From Huiozyma naganishii CBS 8797 (lineage: Eukaryota; Ascomycota; Saccharomycetes; Saccharomycetales; Saccharomycetaceae), in NCBI RefSeq assembly GCF_000348985.1, contig NC_035922.1:757604-821603 (forward strand): a stretch of 64,000 nucleotides of DNA, written 5' to 3'. This document shows positions 63,265-64,000 of this stretch, one piece after another. The notes under the pieces were generated by a model. That model had not been told where the DNA came from, did no database searches, and worked only from the letters and a program-made list of their open reading frames with translations. How positions within the stretch are numbered: the first letter of the stretch is position 1; every line of letters begins with the position of its first letter. The position numbers were made by a program, and so were the translations under genes.

Positions 63265-63344
63265 GCTATAAAAAAGCGTGTCACCATTCAGTTTGGTCCT
63301 TATTTTTGCTTAGTAATTCGAACATCAAAATATTTAGTTCATCT

Positions 63345-64000
63345 TTATGTATTATTGTCTACCTGCTTTACGTTGCTTTCGGCTTCACTTTGATCGCTCT
63401 TCAGCTTTTTCCAAATCTCTAGATTCTTTTCAGCATGTATTTTCATATACCTGGAGTAATGTCTCATAATATCTGTCAATTCTTCCTCCCGCTCTTTGGA
63501 AAATTTGGGCAGTTCTCTCTCCTTAATTTCAGCGGATATTACTAGTAGATCATTTTCTGCAACGCTTAACATCTCTTGTAGCTTCGCAATATCATTCTCT
63601 AGCGAAAGTTTTAAAGTTTGAGGATCAACTTCTTGATAATTGACGGTATCCTTCACAATTGTAGCAATTTTAGAAAACTTGTTCAACAGTTTCCCACCAT
63701 AACCTTTTGGTGCTGTTGGTGGTCTATCAAAGGTAATTTGGCCGGACTTTGCAGTTTCTTGGTTAATCACGTTATCTACTGCGCTGAAGTCATTTTTCTC
63801 TTGTTCCAGTTTACGAAGCTGATCATTCTTACTCCGTAGTGTTTTTCTCAATGTTTCCAACTGGATCAATTTCATTCTTCTATATTTGATCAATTCTCTA
63901 ACAGATGTGGCCACCAAAGCGCTTTCACCGAGCGGTTCGTTTACATTGTAATGTAATCGACTTACTAGTTGTTCAAATGTTATAGCTGATTCATCATATG
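63345..64000 (-). CDS. ATG20: Sorting nexin Atg20, C-terminal part (runs off window)
   Basis: Atg20 (Snx42) forms a complex with Snx4/Atg24 in selective autophagy (Cvt pathway, pexophagy) and in recycling from endosomes. The frame is open to the end of the window, so about 218 C-terminal codons are seen. They are rich in Leu/Lys/Glu heptads of a BAR-type coiled coil (SVRELIKYRRMKLIQLETLRKTLRSKNDQLRKLEQ and further on LENDIAKLQEMLSVAENDLLVISAEIKERELPKF). The PX domain must lie beyond the window. The identification rests mostly on position next to the YDL114W-like gene (YDL113C in S. cerevisiae), supported by the coiled-coil features. Confidence 0.85.
   Translation of the reverse strand, partial: YDESAITFEQLVSRLHYNVNEPLGESALVATSVRELIKYRRMKLIQLETLRKTLRSKNDQLRKLEQEKNDFSAVDNVINQETAKSGQITFDRPPTAPKGYGGKLLNKFSKIATIVKDTVNYQEVDPQTLKLSLENDIAKLQEMLSVAENDLLVISAEIKERELPKFSKEREEELTDIMRHYSRYMKIHAEKNLEIWKKLKSDQSEAESNVKQVDNNT

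Overview
The window is nuclear DNA of a budding yeast in the family Saccharomycetaceae. About 40 protein-coding genes lie densely and almost without introns on both strands, and nearly all are recognisable orthologues of Saccharomyces cerevisiae genes. A TACTAAC-type spliceosomal intron (IWR1), a tRNA-Ile(AAU) gene, a divergent H4/H3 pair and PAC/RRPE, Gcn4, Lys14, Mcm1-Fkh and Puf3 motifs all fit. Gene order mixes pieces that sit on different S. cerevisiae chromosomes. KTR7 next to an H4/H3 pair and AIM19 merges the chrIX and chrXIV copies of one ancestral region, yet the many chrXIV genes expected in an unduplicated genome are missing. I therefore infer a post-whole-genome-duplication yeast that kept a different set of duplicates (for example Kazachstania, Naumovozyma, Nakaseomyces or Vanderwaltozyma). 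The species cannot be fixed by eye.

Layout: (1) 0-8 kb: KGD2, EKI1, SWI5 and a ZRT2-like zinc transporter. (2) 8.5-18.3 kb: a block matching chrXIII YMR158W-YMR152W (MRPS8, AIM36, TPP1, YMR155W-like, RIM13, NUP53, YIM1). (3) 18.7-26.8 kb: NCE103, FMC1, a dead hAT transposase, IDH1, FYV10/GID9 and BMT5. (4) 27.3-45.6 kb: CAB2, SDS3, KTR7, a 20-N gap, histones H4 and H3, AIM19, AVT7, ICE2, UTP25, RSM25, LYS12 and PRK1, collinear with YIL083-YIL095. (5) 46.6 kb: tRNA-Ile, then PUB1. (6) 49-64 kb: UBP1, EXP1, YFH1, HEM25, CYK3, NUP84, IWR1, a YDL114W-like SDR and the 3' part of ATG20, collinear with YDL122-YDL113.

The genes are mostly housekeeping: mitochondrial 2-oxoacid metabolism and translation (KGD2, IDH1, MRPS8, RSM25, YFH1, HEM25, FMC1, AIM36, AIM19), ribosome biogenesis (UTP25, BMT5), cell-cycle and cytokinesis control (SWI5, CYK3, PRK1) and nuclear pore parts (NUP53, NUP84). 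Regulation can be read in several promoters: a duplicated 17-bp Zap1-like element before ZRT2, a CRE (Cst6-type) site before NCE103, Gcn4 plus Lys14 sites before LYS12, PAC/RRPE before BMT5 and UTP25, and Puf3 sites after MRPS8, AIM36 and RSM25.

The observations that most deserve checking are: an H4 with three unusual core substitutions beside an assembly gap; PRK1 with two compensating single-base shifts across kinase subdomain IX; BMT5 with a frameshift right after a conserved N-terminus; the hAT relic; an overlapping uORF at FYV10; and the ZRT2 and NCE103 promoter elements. I see no evidence for a wholly new biological system.
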